A DNA stretch of 64,000 bases, from the NCBI RefSeq assembly GCF_019793435.1, contig NZ_JAILYH010000018.1, positions 62,001 to 126,000 of the forward strand, given 5' to 3'. Made by a program: the position numbers and the translations under genes. The notes beneath the pieces were generated by a model. It was not told the DNA's origin. It ran no database searches and saw only the letters and a list, made by a program, of their open reading frames with translations. This document shows positions 26,301 through 35,849 of this stretch, one piece after another (the first letter of the stretch is position 1; each line of letters starts with the position of its first letter). Source of the DNA: Rhizobium redzepovicii (GTDB lineage Bacteria > Pseudomonadota > Alphaproteobacteria > Rhizobiales > Rhizobiaceae).

Positions 26301-27533
26301 CTACGAGCCAATCAAGAGCGGCTTCTTATCGTTGCCCTTTTTCATAAGGACGCCGGTATCTGGCCCGAACATCAGGTAAAGCGGAAGAATGCTTGCTCCG
26401 AGCGCAGAACCCCGGGCTCCCAGAGCGCCGGCGGCGATCGTGGGTGCGATCAGGCCGGGGGGCACCATCTCCGAAAAACATTGCCGGACGCGGGCAACGG
26501 TCTCCATCAGCAGTGGGGCGGGGAGAAGCCCATCGATGACAATGGCTTCGACATCGATGACAGAAATGCTTCCGATGATTGCCTGGGCAAGGGCATCCGC
26601 GCAGTCATCCTGCCATTCCGAGACCAGGGTCCGCGCGGCGGCCGGCATCGGGTCGAGATCCCGGACACGTTTTATGTCTATCCCGTTTGTTTTAAGATGA
26701 TGGACGAGCGTGTAGATCGACGCCCGATGCAGCAGGACTTCGAATTTTCCAGTCGGCTTTGGAGCGGAGCTTAAAGTTGAATGTGTGACCGGGAAAGGCC
26801 CGAACGCGGCCGTATTGCCGTTCGGACCGGTCTGCAACGTTCCGTCGACGACAAGCCCTCCGCCGACGAATGTGCTGAGCGAAATATGCAGGAAATCGGA
26901 AAACTTCTTGCCCAATCCGTAGACCAGTTCGGCGACGGCGGCTGCTGACGCGTCGTTCTCGATCATGACGGGAAGATTGTGCGTGTCTGAGAAATGGGCT
27001 TTCAGGTCAAAGGACCGCCAGGCGAGCTGGACATCACCGGGAAAGCCCAGCTCCTCGTCCCACCCGCCGATGAAATAAGGGGCTGATATCCCGATGCCGA
27101 TCAGGCGCGAACTTTCGTCGCTCCCGAGCTGGGTCCTGAACCGCCCGATCGCCCCGTCACCGAGACGCCTTATGCTCTCAGGATCCGGATGGTCGTAGTC
27201 ATGGGTCTCGAATGCGCAGGTTTGCCCGGCAAAATCGATCAGGATGGCATCCATGGCCCTGCGGCCGATATGAAAGCCGATCGAATAGGCTCCGCTGCTG
27301 GCAAGTCCGTACATGGCAGATGGCTGGCCCTTGCCGCCGAAGCGTTTGCCGTTTTCGACCAGGTAGCCGCCGGCGACGAGAGCCTCGACGATCGCAGCGA
27401 CAGCTGGTGGCGTAAGATGCGCGAACCGCGCGATCTCTGCCTTCGACGCTTGGCCGAAACGCCGAACGGCATCCAGGACAACGCGCTCGTTGTAGTGACG
27501 GAGCTGGACGGAATTGCTGCCTTTTCCTGCCAT
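26301..27533 (-). CDS. ROK-family transcriptional regulator
   Basis: 410 residues from the ATG at 27533, chosen because the family begins MxGKGSNSVxLRxYNERVVL; GGTGG is 8 bp upstream. An N-terminal MarR-like winged helix (GQASKAEIARFAHLTPPAVAAIVEALVAGGYL) precedes a ROK sugar-kinase-like domain (IGIGISAPYFIGG, NDASAAAVAELVYG). The ATP-binding and catalytic kinase motifs look degenerate, as in regulators of the NagC/XylR type. It is divergent from the ABC sugar operon starting at 27829, so it probably represses that operon until its sugar ligand binds. The 295-bp intergenic region has AT-rich pieces around 27700-27720 (TATAGTAAATTGCTTTAATAA) suited to a promoter and operator. Confidence 0.9.
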   Translation of the reverse strand: MAGKGSNSVQLRHYNERVVLDAVRRFGQASKAEIARFAHLTPPAVAAIVEALVAGGYLVENGKRFGGKGQPSAMYGLASSGAYSIGFHIGRRAMDAILIDFAGQTCAFETHDYDHPDPESIRRLGDGAIGRFRTQLGSDESSRLIGIGISAPYFIGGWDEELGFPGDVQLAWRSFDLKAHFSDTHNLPVMIENDASAAAVAELVYGLGKKFSDFLHISLSTFVGGGLVVDGTLQTGPNGNTAAFGPFPVTHSTLSSAPKPTGKFEVLLHRASIYTLVHHLKTNGIDIKRVRDLDPMPAAARTLVSEWQDDCADALAQAIIGSISVIDVEAIVIDGLLPAPLLMETVARVRQCFSEMVPPGLIAPTIAAGALGARGSALGASILPLYLMFGPDTGVLMKKGNDKKPLLIGS

Positions 27534-27828
27534 CCGATTCCACCGTTGAAAACCATAGTCAAAAGCACTTTGCTTTAAGCGCATGCCGGTGCGCCACACC
27601 TAGCGCGACCGCTGAATGAACGCAACTCGTTGCGCCGGAAGCAAAAACCGTCTCCCTAGATAATCATTAAGACGAGGCTTGACGACATTCAACCATTATT
27701 ATAGTAAATTGCTTTAATAAATGCCCGATGGGAGTTGGGGCGAGAGATACGCTCTCGGTCATGAGGAGGCATCGAACAGATGACGTGCTGTGCAGGGTTA
27801 GCGATTCCGGTTATGTCGGACGCTCGGA

Positions 27829-30414
27829 ATGCTTGAAATTTCAGGCCGTCAAACCGCGGCGCCAACGATGGAGGCCGGCCAGGTCGTCGCGTCGCTCGAA
27901 GGCGTCACGAAGGTTTTTGGCGGCACCGTCGCCGTTGCGGATGTGTCTATCCAACTGCGCGCAGGCGAAGTGCTGGCCCTGCTTGGGGAGAATGGGGCGG
28001 GCAAAAGTACCTGCGTCAAGCTGCTCGCCGGCGTGCATCGCCCAGATGGCGGCCAGGTCTCCATTCTGGGGAAAGCCGTCACATTCGCGTCCCCGCTGGA
28101 AGCCCAGCATGCCGGCGTCGCGGTTATGCATCAGCATCCGGGTCTCTTTCCCGATCTCAGCATTGCTGAAAATCTCTTCATCGGACAGACCGGGCTGCGT
28201 TGGAAACTTGACCACCTGTATATGCGCTCCGAAGCGGCGCGCCTCCTTACGCTCGTCGGCCTCGAGGTGGATGTCACGGCGCCCTTGGGGGGGCTTCGGA
28301 CATCAGAGCAGCAATTGGTCGAAATTGCCCGTGCGCTTTCGCTCGACGCGCGCGTTCTGATCATGGACGAACCGACCGCGGCCCTGTCCCAAAGAGAGGT
28401 GGAGCGGTTGTTCACAGTCGTGGACAATCTCCGGTCCCAAGGGGTGGCGATGATGTTCGTCGGCCATCGCATGGACGAGATCTATCGCGTCGCCGATCGT
28501 ATCGCCGTCCTGCGCGACGGGCGACATGTCGGAACGGAAGTCGCGGCTGATCTGTCTCGGGAACGTGCCGTTCAGATGATGGTCGGGCGCGCGCTGGACG
28601 GGCTCTATCCTCGCAACAGCGCCTCCCCGGGCGGGGTAGTTCTCGATGTTAAGGGGTTGTCCTGCGATGGCTCGTTCAAGGATGTGTCGTTTCAGTTGAG
28701 AGCGGGCGAGATTCTGGGGTTCGGCGGATTGGTCGGCAGTGGCCGTACCGACATTGCCCGGGTGTTGTTCGGGATCGATCAGCCGACTGCGGGAACAATC
28801 AGGATCGATGGCAAGGCACTGCGCTTCGCCTCTCCTAAAGATGCCATGGACAATGGCGTCGCCTATGTTTCCGAAGACCGGATCGGGCAGAGCCTGGTGA
28901 TGGATTTCTCCATTTTGAACAATGCGTCGTTGACCGTGCTCGACAAGGCGACCCGAGGTGGGTTGATGTCGCGCGAGAGGGAGCTTGACCTTGCAAAGCC
29001 GTTTCTCGATCGCCTTCGGCTGCGTTTCAAATCCTTCGATCAGCCGGTCGGCGCGTTGTCCGGCGGCAACCAGCAAAAGGTCGTTCTGGCAAAATGGCTG
29101 GCGACCAATCCTCGCATCCTTATCCTCGACGAGCCGACGCAAGGCATCGACGTTCAGACCAAGGCCGATGTGCATGCGATGATGGCTGATCTCGCCGGCA
29201 AAGGCATGGCGATCATCCTGATCTCATCCGAGCTGCCAGAACTGCTAGGCATGGCCGACCGGATGATCGTGCTGAGAGAAGGTTTGGTTACGGCCGAATT
29301 CCTCCACGACGAGGCCACGCAAGAAAAGGTGATCGGTGCTGCGACAGACGCGATCGTCAAGAAGGTGGACGGCGAGATTGTCGCCAAGCCGGTCCCGCAT
29401 CAAGAGGAAAAATTGGAGCTCCCGGAAAGAGCGGCGCAGGGCACATGGCGGCGGGTTCTCGCCCGCCGGGAATTGGGCCTGTTTGCGGCCATTGCAGCTG
29501 TCGTCATTCCGATTTCAATATTGAACATACGTATGCTCAGCGGCGCAAATCTATCCGCCCTGGCAATGGATGCCGGCCTTCTGATGATCGTCGCAGTCGC
29601 CCAAATGCTTGTTGTCATCACCCGAAGCATTGATCTTTCCGTGGCTGCGATCATAGGCCTTGCAGCCTATGGAGCGGCCTCGACGATCCATCTGCATCCC
29701 GAGATCGGCGTGATGGGTGGGGTCGTATTGGCTTGTGCGATCGGGCTCGCCGCAGGCTTCCTGAATGGGCTCATCGTGACCTACGGCCGCGTACCGGCCA
29801 TCGTCGTCACGCTCGGCACCATGTCCATCTTCCGGGGCATCAACAGCCTCTGGGCCGGCGGAACGCAAGTGAGTGCCGACCAGGTGCCGCAAGCCTGGCT
29901 GGATATGACAGCGGCAAATATTCTCGGGGTTCCGGCTGTCCTCCTGATCGCCATCGCCACGCTGCTCGTCGTCGCCTACATCCTGCGAAATACCTCGATC
30001 GGTCGAGAAATGTTCGCCATCGGTTCCAATCCCGGCGGAGCGAGCCTCATCGGCATTCCCTCGCGGGCGCGCATCCTCATGGCGTTTTCGGCAGCCGGGC
30101 TTCTGGCCGGGTTCGACGGTGCGCTCTGGGCTTCGCGCTATGCCACAGTCGATGCACGCGTTGCCTACGGTTTCGAGTTGACGGTGATTGCGGCTGTCGT
30201 CGTCGGCGGCATTGCCGTGCGTGGCGGCTCCGGCACGGTGCTCGGCGTCGCCGCCGGCGCCTTGATGCTGCTCATCATCAACAACGGGCTGACACTCGTA
30301 CGTGTCGATCCACTTTGGCTGCAGGGGGTCTATGGCCTCGTCATTCTCGCCGCCATCGGCATCGACGCACTCGTCGCCCGCCGCGCCGCCGGCAAGCGCA
30401 AGGGAGCACATTGA
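27829..30414 (+). CDS. Sugar ABC transporter: ATPase fused to permease (CUT2 class)
   Basis: 861 residues in one frame. Residues about 20-515 are an RbsA-type tandem ATPase: first domain Walker A GENGAGKST (53-61), signature RTSEQQLVEIARAL, Walker B VLIMDEPTAAL; second domain with the usual degenerate P-loop GLVGSGRTDIARVL, signature LSGGNQQKVVLAKWL and ILDEPTQGIDV. From about 530 an RbsC-type permease follows, with helices such as LFAAIAAVVIPISILNIRML and the motif RSIDLSVAAIIGLAAY. CUT2 ATPases and permeases are normally separate proteins. No stop or binding site separates the halves, so this is a true fusion. It overlaps the next permease gene by one base (TGATG). The start at 27829 is preceded by a weak GGA; the ATG at 27868 is possible. 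Confidence 0.9.
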   Translation: MLEISGRQTAAPTMEAGQVVASLEGVTKVFGGTVAVADVSIQLRAGEVLALLGENGAGKSTCVKLLAGVHRPDGGQVSILGKAVTFASPLEAQHAGVAVMHQHPGLFPDLSIAENLFIGQTGLRWKLDHLYMRSEAARLLTLVGLEVDVTAPLGGLRTSEQQLVEIARALSLDARVLIMDEPTAALSQREVERLFTVVDNLRSQGVAMMFVGHRMDEIYRVADRIAVLRDGRHVGTEVAADLSRERAVQMMVGRALDGLYPRNSASPGGVVLDVKGLSCDGSFKDVSFQLRAGEILGFGGLVGSGRTDIARVLFGIDQPTAGTIRIDGKALRFASPKDAMDNGVAYVSEDRIGQSLVMDFSILNNASLTVLDKATRGGLMSRERELDLAKPFLDRLRLRFKSFDQPVGALSGGNQQKVVLAKWLATNPRILILDEPTQGIDVQTKADVHAMMADLAGKGMAIILISSELPELLGMADRMIVLREGLVTAEFLHDEATQEKVIGAATDAIVKKVDGEIVAKPVPHQEEKLELPERAAQGTWRRVLARRELGLFAAIAAVVIPISILNIRMLSGANLSALAMDAGLLMIVAVAQMLVVITRSIDLSVAAIIGLAAYGAASTIHLHPEIGVMGGVVLACAIGLAAGFLNGLIVTYGRVPAIVVTLGTMSIFRGINSLWAGGTQVSADQVPQAWLDMTAANILGVPAVLLIAIATLLVVAYILRNTSIGREMFAIGSNPGGASLIGIPSRARILMAFSAAGLLAGFDGALWASRYATVDARVAYGFELTVIAAVVVGGIAVRGGSGTVLGVAAGALMLLIINNGLTLVRVDPLWLQGVYGLVILAAIGIDALVARRAAGKRKGAH

Positions 30415-31424
30415 TGGACACAAATTCCGAGCGCAATTCCGACTTCGTCACCCGCTTTGCCAACTGGGATAATTTCCTGGCGGCGCTGACGATCGCCGTT
30501 ATCGCCTACGCTCTCCTGGGCGTGCCGAACTTCGCTTCCGTCTTCAATATTTCGCAGGCCGTTGCCGGCATTTCGGAAAGGGCGCTCATCGTGTTGCCGA
30601 TGGTGCTGCTGATTATCGCGCGCGAAATCGACCTGTCCGTCGGCAGCATATTGGCGCTCACCAGCGTGATCTTCGGTTTGCTCATCCAGCAGGGCGCGCC
30701 ACTCCTTCTGGCCATTCCGGTAACACTTGTCGCCGGCGGAATTTGCGGTGGCTTCAACGGCGTGCTGGTGACCAAGCTCGGTCTTCCCTCGCTTGTCGTG
30801 ACGCTCGGAACGATGGCCCTGTTTCGCGGCGTTGCCTATATTCTGCTCGGCTCGGACTCCATCAACGATTTTCCCGACAGCTTCCTCGATTTCGGCATCG
30901 ATACTGTCGGCACATCGCCGGTGCCGCGGACTATTCTTCCCTTCCTGCTGCTTGCCCCGATTTTCGCCATATCGCTTCAAAAGATGCCGCTCGGCCGGCG
31001 CATCTATGCGATCGGAGGGAGCCCTGACGCCGCGCGTTATTCCGGCATTCGCCTGGCTCGCACCGTGTTCGGCCTGTTCGTCACATCTGGTGTGATTTGC
31101 GCGGCAGCCGGCATGGTCTACGCGGCCCGGCTGGCGAATGCCCGCGCCAACAATGCGGTCGGCATCGAACTCGACGTCATCACCATCGCGCTTCTGGGCG
31201 GGATCAGCGTCTTCGGCGGGCGTGGCCGGCTGACCGGCGTGCTGTGGGCATTGCTTCTGGTCGCCACCATCCGCAACGTCCTTGGTCTGCTGCAGATCGG
31301 CGGCGACGCGCAGGGGACGGTCATCGGCCTTCTGCTCATCGTTTCACTGCTGGCCAGCAATGCGGCGGAGCGCGTCTTTGCCAGCGTTCGAACGCGATAT
31401 TTCAAAGTCAAAGCAGGCGAGTAG
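30414..31424 (+). CDS. Sugar ABC transporter permease (CUT2, RbsC/RhaP-like)
   Basis: 336 residues, all membrane-type, starting with the ATG that overlaps the upstream TGA. Seen: ALIVLPMVLLIIAREIDLSV (family motif EIDLSVGS), GVLVTKLGLPSLVVTLGTMALFRG, GRRIYAIGGSPDAARYSGI and GRGRLTGVLWALLLVATIRN. It should pair with the permease half of the upstream fusion to form a heterodimeric channel, as in rhamnose-type systems with two different permeases. The frame is open far upstream (to 29733), but that part is the shadow of the fusion gene. Confidence 0.9.
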   Translation: MDTNSERNSDFVTRFANWDNFLAALTIAVIAYALLGVPNFASVFNISQAVAGISERALIVLPMVLLIIAREIDLSVGSILALTSVIFGLLIQQGAPLLLAIPVTLVAGGICGGFNGVLVTKLGLPSLVVTLGTMALFRGVAYILLGSDSINDFPDSFLDFGIDTVGTSPVPRTILPFLLLAPIFAISLQKMPLGRRIYAIGGSPDAARYSGIRLARTVFGLFVTSGVICAAAGMVYAARLANARANNAVGIELDVITIALLGGISVFGGRGRLTGVLWALLLVATIRNVLGLLQIGGDAQGTVIGLLLIVSLLASNAAERVFASVRTRYFKVKAGE

Positions 31425-31475
31425 TTTCCGGGGCTAGCCTGCTTCATTCAACCGGATATCTTGAGGAGGAACGTC

Positions 31476-32480
31476 ATGACATCGCATCTTATTAGAAGCC
31501 TGCTGGTCGCGGGCAGCGTGATCGCAAGCATCGCGGCGGCAAACGCGCAGGAATGCGCCAAGGAACCGGTCACGGTCGGCTTCCTGCCGAAACTGGACAC
31601 CGACCCCTATTTCCAGGTCGCGCAAACAGGTGCGGAAGAAGCTGCAAAGGAAATCGGCGGCAAGGCGATCAAGCAGGCTCCGTCGCAGGCGACCGCCGAG
31701 GCGCAGATCGATTTCATCAACAATCTGGTTTCGCAAAAAGTCGGTGTCATCGCGATCTCCGCCAACGACGCCAATGCCGTAGCCCCCGCTTTGCGCCGCG
31801 CAGCCAAGCAGGGTGTGAAAGTCGTATCCTATGATTCCGACGTGTCGACTGCCGCCCGTTCCGTCTTCCTCAACCAGGCGGCCGGCGACAGCCTGGCCGA
31901 AATGATGCTGGAATCGATGGGACAGATGATCAACTACGACGGTGAGTTTGCGATCCTGTCGTCGACGCCGACGGCGACGAACCAGAATGCCTGGATCGAC
32001 TTCATGAAGAAGACCATGGCGGCCGACAAGAAATACGCCAAGATGAAGCTCGTTCAAGTCGCCTATGGCCAGGAGAGCGAACAGGTCAATCAGCAGCAGG
32101 CTCTGGCCCTGGCACAGGCATTTCCGAACCTCAAGGGCATCATCATTCCGGCAGGCATCGGCTTGCCCGCGGCTGCCCGTGCCATGGACCAGGCGGGTCT
32201 TCTCGGTAAGATCAAGCTGACCGGTCTTGCTCCAGCCACCCTCATCAAGAAATACATCCAGAACGGCTCGGTCCAGGACATTTGGTGGAACGTCAAGGAT
32301 CTTGGCTATCTCACCTACTATGCGGCCCAGGCCGTCGCGCAGTGCAAATTGACCGGCAAGGAGGGCGAGACCTTCGAAGCCGGCAGGCTGGGTTCCTACA
32401 AGGTTGGCGCAAAAGGCGAAGTTCTTCTCGGACCAGCTGACATCGTGACGCCGGCAAACGTCGAAGAATTCAAGTTCTGA
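31476..32480 (+). CDS. Periplasmic sugar-binding protein (RhaS/LsrB-like)
   Basis: 334 residues from the ATG at 31476, with GAGGAGG 6 bp upstream. The signal peptide is residues 1-22 (SLLVAGSVIASIAAANA-QE). Then VTVGFLPKLDTDPYFQVAQT, GVIAISANDANAVAPALRRA, VVSYDSDV and the C-terminal GRLGSYKVGAKGEVLLG, typical of the rhamnose/AI-2 subgroup of type-1 periplasmic binding proteins. It delivers the sugar to the two permeases encoded just upstream. Ligand candidates are L-rhamnose, AI-2 or a related deoxysugar. No kinase or aldolase gene is nearby to decide. Confidence 0.9.
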   Translation: MTSHLIRSLLVAGSVIASIAAANAQECAKEPVTVGFLPKLDTDPYFQVAQTGAEEAAKEIGGKAIKQAPSQATAEAQIDFINNLVSQKVGVIAISANDANAVAPALRRAAKQGVKVVSYDSDVSTAARSVFLNQAAGDSLAEMMLESMGQMINYDGEFAILSSTPTATNQNAWIDFMKKTMAADKKYAKMKLVQVAYGQESEQVNQQQALALAQAFPNLKGIIIPAGIGLPAAARAMDQAGLLGKIKLTGLAPATLIKKYIQNGSVQDIWWNVKDLGYLTYYAAQAVAQCKLTGKEGETFEAGRLGSYKVGAKGEVLLGPADIVTPANVEEFKF

Positions 32481-32545
32481 AATCCTCGAGCTGAAGGGTG
32501 GCGCCGCATGGCTCCACCCGTTCCAATTGACATCGGGAGGCCACC

Positions 32546-33310
32546 ATGAAGCCAGTGTTGCTCGCCGGCGAGACGTTTCACGTCACGTCCTTTGCCGCCA
32601 AGGGATATGAGGTTGGAGCATCGTCACGCTATTCCAACGGTGCCGAGCGCTATATTCAAGGCCTCGCGGCGCAGGACATCGCGGTCGTCCAGATCGGCGG
32701 CGAGCGCTGCGAAAGCGAATTCCCGACGACACTGGAAGGCCTTACGGCCTATTCCGTCGTCCTGCTCTCCGATGTGGGTGCGCTGTCGCTTCTCTATACC
32801 CCGCAGACGAGGGCGGGCCGCCGCTCCGTCAATCGCCTCGAGCTTCTTAGGGACTGGGTGGAAAAAGGCGGGGCGCTGATGATGGCGGGCGGATATTGCA
32901 GCTTTCAAGGCATCGATGGTCTTGCCATGTTTCGTGGCACCGCTGTCGAGGAATGCCTGCCTATCGAGTGTTTTCCCGGACCGGATGGCTTAGAGGCGCC
33001 AGAGGGCTTGGACCCGGTCATTCATGAAATCGGTCATTCGATACTGGCGGGAGTGCCATCGCCTATACCTTATCTCCTTGGCATGAACCGCGTTGCCGCC
33101 CGCGGCGGTACGGAGACGAAAACACTGATCCATTGCCGCCATCGCACAGGACAAATGCCGCTCCTATCGGTTCGCGATTATGGCGCCGGCCGAACCCTGG
33201 CTTGGACGACCGATATCGGCCCGCACTGGCTGTCGCAGGAGTTCATGCGATGGCCCGGCTATGATCTGCTGATGGCCAATATGATCCGCTGGCTCGCTCG
33301 AGAAATTTAG
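32546..33310 (+). CDS. Glutamine amidotransferase-like (GATase1-like) cytoplasmic protein
   Basis: 254 residues, GGGAGG 8 bp before the ATG. Reads MKPVLLAGETFHVTSFAAKG, SVVLLSDVGALSLL, WVEKGGALMMAGGYCSFQG (candidate nucleophile Cys) and TLAWTTDIGPHWL. This is the putative glutamine-amidotransferase family seen next to sugar ABC systems and sugar hydrolases; its activity is not established. It is 65 bp downstream of the binding-protein gene in the same direction and is probably the last gene of the operon. Confidence 0.8.
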   Translation: MKPVLLAGETFHVTSFAAKGYEVGASSRYSNGAERYIQGLAAQDIAVVQIGGERCESEFPTTLEGLTAYSVVLLSDVGALSLLYTPQTRAGRRSVNRLELLRDWVEKGGALMMAGGYCSFQGIDGLAMFRGTAVEECLPIECFPGPDGLEAPEGLDPVIHEIGHSILAGVPSPIPYLLGMNRVAARGGTETKTLIHCRHRTGQMPLLSVRDYGAGRTLAWTTDIGPHWLSQEFMRWPGYDLLMANMIRWLAREI

Positions 33311-33470
33311 GACGCCCTGCGTCGCAACGATGTGGTAGCCAAGAGAGGATTTTGGCCATTCGCGGCGAAATCTCGACGAAATGGACGCATAAATCAATTT
33401 TTATCGATGTGTTTCAACGCATTTTAAATTCATGAGCCCATAGCGATTTCACTTCGTCACGGTGGTATTG

Positions 33471-34206
33471 ATGCGTCGTATTGTCGAAAAGGCTATTTTA
33501 ACTGGACTGCTTTCAGTGTTCGCCTCCCTGGCTCTTACGTTGATCATTGTTCCGTTGTTGGGCGGGCAAGTGGCAGGCGCTGGGCTATTCATGACGATTT
33601 TTTGCCCCCTGGCGATATCGATCCCGGCTTCGGCGCTGCATTTTACTCAGTCGGAAAAAGTCCGACGCGCTGAAGCTGCGACAAAAGAGGCATTGAACAA
33701 TCGCCGAGGCTTATGACGCCCTTCGCGTCCAATCTCGCAGGGATGGCCTGACGGGGATTCTCACTCGCAGCGCCTTCATGGAAGATCTAGACGCGACCAG
33801 TCAGCGCGGCATATCCGGCGCCTTGCTGTTTCTGGACCTGGACTATTTCAAGTCGATCAACGACCGATATGGTCATGCGACCGGAGATGAAGCTCTTCGC
33901 TGCACCGGTCGTGTCCTCGCCCGCTACCAAGGACAGTCAGATTTCGCGGGACGCCTCGGGGGCGAAGAGTTCGGTCTGTTTCAAGGCAATTTGACGGCTG
34001 CCGAGATGCTTATGCGTTGCGAGGAAATTCGGGAAGAGATCGCGCGTATCGATCTGCGATCTCCGTCAGGTTCGAAAGTGCGAATGTCGGCGAGTGTCGG
34101 CGTGTTTCATTGCCAGCCGGGGTTCCATCCCCACTCTTGTTTGAAAGCCGCGGACGAAAACCTTTATCAGGCCAAAGTCTCGGGTAGAAACATGGTCATC
34201 GGGTAG
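33471..34206 (+). pseudogene. Membrane GGDEF protein (diguanylate cyclase), one frameshift
   Basis: The N-terminal part has two predicted membrane helices (LTGLLSVFASLALTLIIVPL; FMTIFCPLAISIPASAL) and ends in the wrong frame near 33705. The continuation AEAYDALRVQSRRDGLTGIL then LFLDLDYFKSINDRYGHATG and the active site GRLGGEEFGLF runs to 34206. Together this is about 245 residues, a short diguanylate cyclase. The inhibitory RxxD site before GGEEF is GQSD, so product inhibition through that site would be lost. One base indel separates the parts, so either decay or a read error. Confidence 0.75.
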
Positions 34207-34455
34207 CTCTCGAGCGTGTGTCCGATGATCTAGAAAGACTTCTCCACTCTCGCAGGTAGTGCTGGAGAGCGACGGCAGGATATTCAGGCACCGCCTGGAC
34301 ACTTGGCCACAGCAGGCGATTCCGCGCGAGTTTGGCAGCACCTCGCGACGTCGGACCGTGAGCCAGCATTGCGCGGCTATTGGTCCCAAGGCTCACAGCT
34401 AGCCGCATTCCCGTTTCGACCAAGTGCAATGCACTCACAGCATTTTGCGTCAATA

Positions 34456-34755
34456 TCATCCGCAGGTGGCTCTCAGCACCCGGCCGGAGGCGGGATCGGT
34501 CTCGATGGTAATTCGGTCAGCTCTGTAATCATGTGTAACGGGCTGGTCGGGTGCGATCTGACGCGCAATGGTTGCTCCGGTTGTCCGCCTGGCCTCCTCG
34601 TCGGTCGGCTTGGGCTTTCCAATGAGTGTTTGCGCGGCCGCGGCATCGCATCGGCCACTTTTAACTTCGGACGTTGTACCAGCTGAACACGCCACCAAAG
34701 GCGGAACTGCGCTCACGAATACCAGACCAGTTAGAACACGGACTGCATGCAGCAT
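34456..34755 (-). CDS. I78-type peptidase inhibitor lipoprotein
   Basis: 99 residues from the ATG at 34755 (AGAGGAAAA upstream). A lipobox-like LVACSAG follows a hydrophobic segment (LTGLVFVSAVPPLVA), so it is probably a lipoprotein. The mature part has the I78 inhibitor pattern: C-x-A-x4-IGKP, then RQIAPDQPVTHDYRADRITI and a final ATCG. The family inhibits serine peptidases. It is unrelated to its neighbours. The 250 bp between 34207 and 34455 has no supported gene. Confidence 0.8.
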   Translation of the reverse strand: MLHAVRVLTGLVFVSAVPPLVACSAGTTSEVKSGRCDAAAAQTLIGKPKPTDEEARRTTGATIARQIAPDQPVTHDYRADRITIETDPASGRVLRATCG

Positions 34756-34853
34756 TGATTTTCCTCTCTTCCTACCGACGGTTAGTCCAGCAGTGCGCGG
34801 ACCGGACCTACTGGTGCTGGGGAGTATGTTGAAATCTTGACCAGGCAGTCCTG

Positions 34854-35849
34854 TCACAGGCTTAGCTCGCGCCGCATGGTCTCCAGCCGCTCCATGGCGA
34901 TGACGCCGTCGGCAATGGTCGGTGCCGCGGTTTGAGCCCCGCCAAGCGCCGGGACGACGTCGGCGAGCAGCGAATAATAACCCTTTGGGTCTTCATTCGC
35001 GGCAGCCGTGAAGTTCGGCTTCCAGGTCAGGGTATCGACGTGGTCAGCAAGTGTCGCGGCCGGATCATCTGTCTTGAAGGGCGGGTTGCGATGCCAGCGG
35101 ACCTCGATGACATTCTCGACCTCGATACGCTGATGGTCGCCCATCAGTTCGATGCGTTCGACAGGCGTGCCCCGAGACTGAATGGTACCCATGGCGATGT
35201 TACCGATGGCGCCGCACTCGAATTCGAAGCCGATATGGAAGAGAACGCGGCCCGGCGTTTTTTCCACCTTGCGCGCGGACATCGAACGCACGGGCGAGAC
35301 GAGGAAGGAGACGAGGTCCATGTAATGCACGCAATGATGCAGGAAGAAGCCGGTATAATCGACGTTGCCTGCGAAGTAGCCGGGCGCCGTCATGTAATAG
35401 CCGGTCAGGCCTAGAACGTCGCCGAAACGGCCCGATTTGACGATATTGGCGGCGATTTTGTTGCCGATCGAATAGCGCTTCATAAAGCCGACAAGGAGCG
35501 GCTTTTTGGCCTTTTCGGATGCAGCAAGAAGCTCTCGTGCGCCGGCCGCCGAGCCCGAAGGCGGTTTCTCCATGAACACGCCGAGACCACGCTCGAGAGC
35601 CGCCTTGCCGAAAGCGAGATGCTGATCTGGACCGACGGCCATGCCGACGGCATCGAGGCCGGGGGTGCGAAGCAGCGATTCGACATCGCTGGCCAATACC
35701 TGGACGCCGAACTGCCGGCCCGCATCGGCAAGCCGTTTTCCGTCTATATCACAGAGCGCCGCGATCTGGACGTCATGGCGGACAAGTTGCGGAAGAAGCA
35801 TCTGGGTAGCGTGGACGCCGCACCCGATCCAACCAATTTTCAATGTCAT
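34854..35849 (-). CDS. Gfo/Idh/MocA-family dehydrogenase
   Basis: 331 residues. Seen: the N-terminal Rossmann loop IGWIGCGVHATQMLLPQL, FMEKPPSGSA (the EKP motif with the catalytic Lys) and the HHCVHYMDLVSFL region corresponding to the DxxxH active-site motif. These NAD(P)-dependent enzymes oxidise sugars or inositol-like polyols. Its start overlaps the end of the isomerase gene by 4 bp (ATGA), making it the last gene of the GntR-controlled sugar operon. It likely oxidises the imported sugar or the isomerase product. Confidence 0.92.
   Translation of the reverse strand: MTLKIGWIGCGVHATQMLLPQLVRHDVQIAALCDIDGKRLADAGRQFGVQVLASDVESLLRTPGLDAVGMAVGPDQHLAFGKAALERGLGVFMEKPPSGSAAGARELLAASEKAKKPLLVGFMKRYSIGNKIAANIVKSGRFGDVLGLTGYYMTAPGYFAGNVDYTGFFLHHCVHYMDLVSFLVSPVRSMSARKVEKTPGRVLFHIGFEFECGAIGNIAMGTIQSRGTPVERIELMGDHQRIEVENVIEVRWHRNPPFKTDDPAATLADHVDTLTWKPNFTAAANEDPKGYYSLLADVVPALGGAQTAAPTIADGVIAMERLETMRRELSL

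Noticed and set aside
28303..29175. 290-codon minus-strand frame opposite the fused ABC ATPase
   Set aside because: Shadow of an unambiguous ABC ATPase coding strand.
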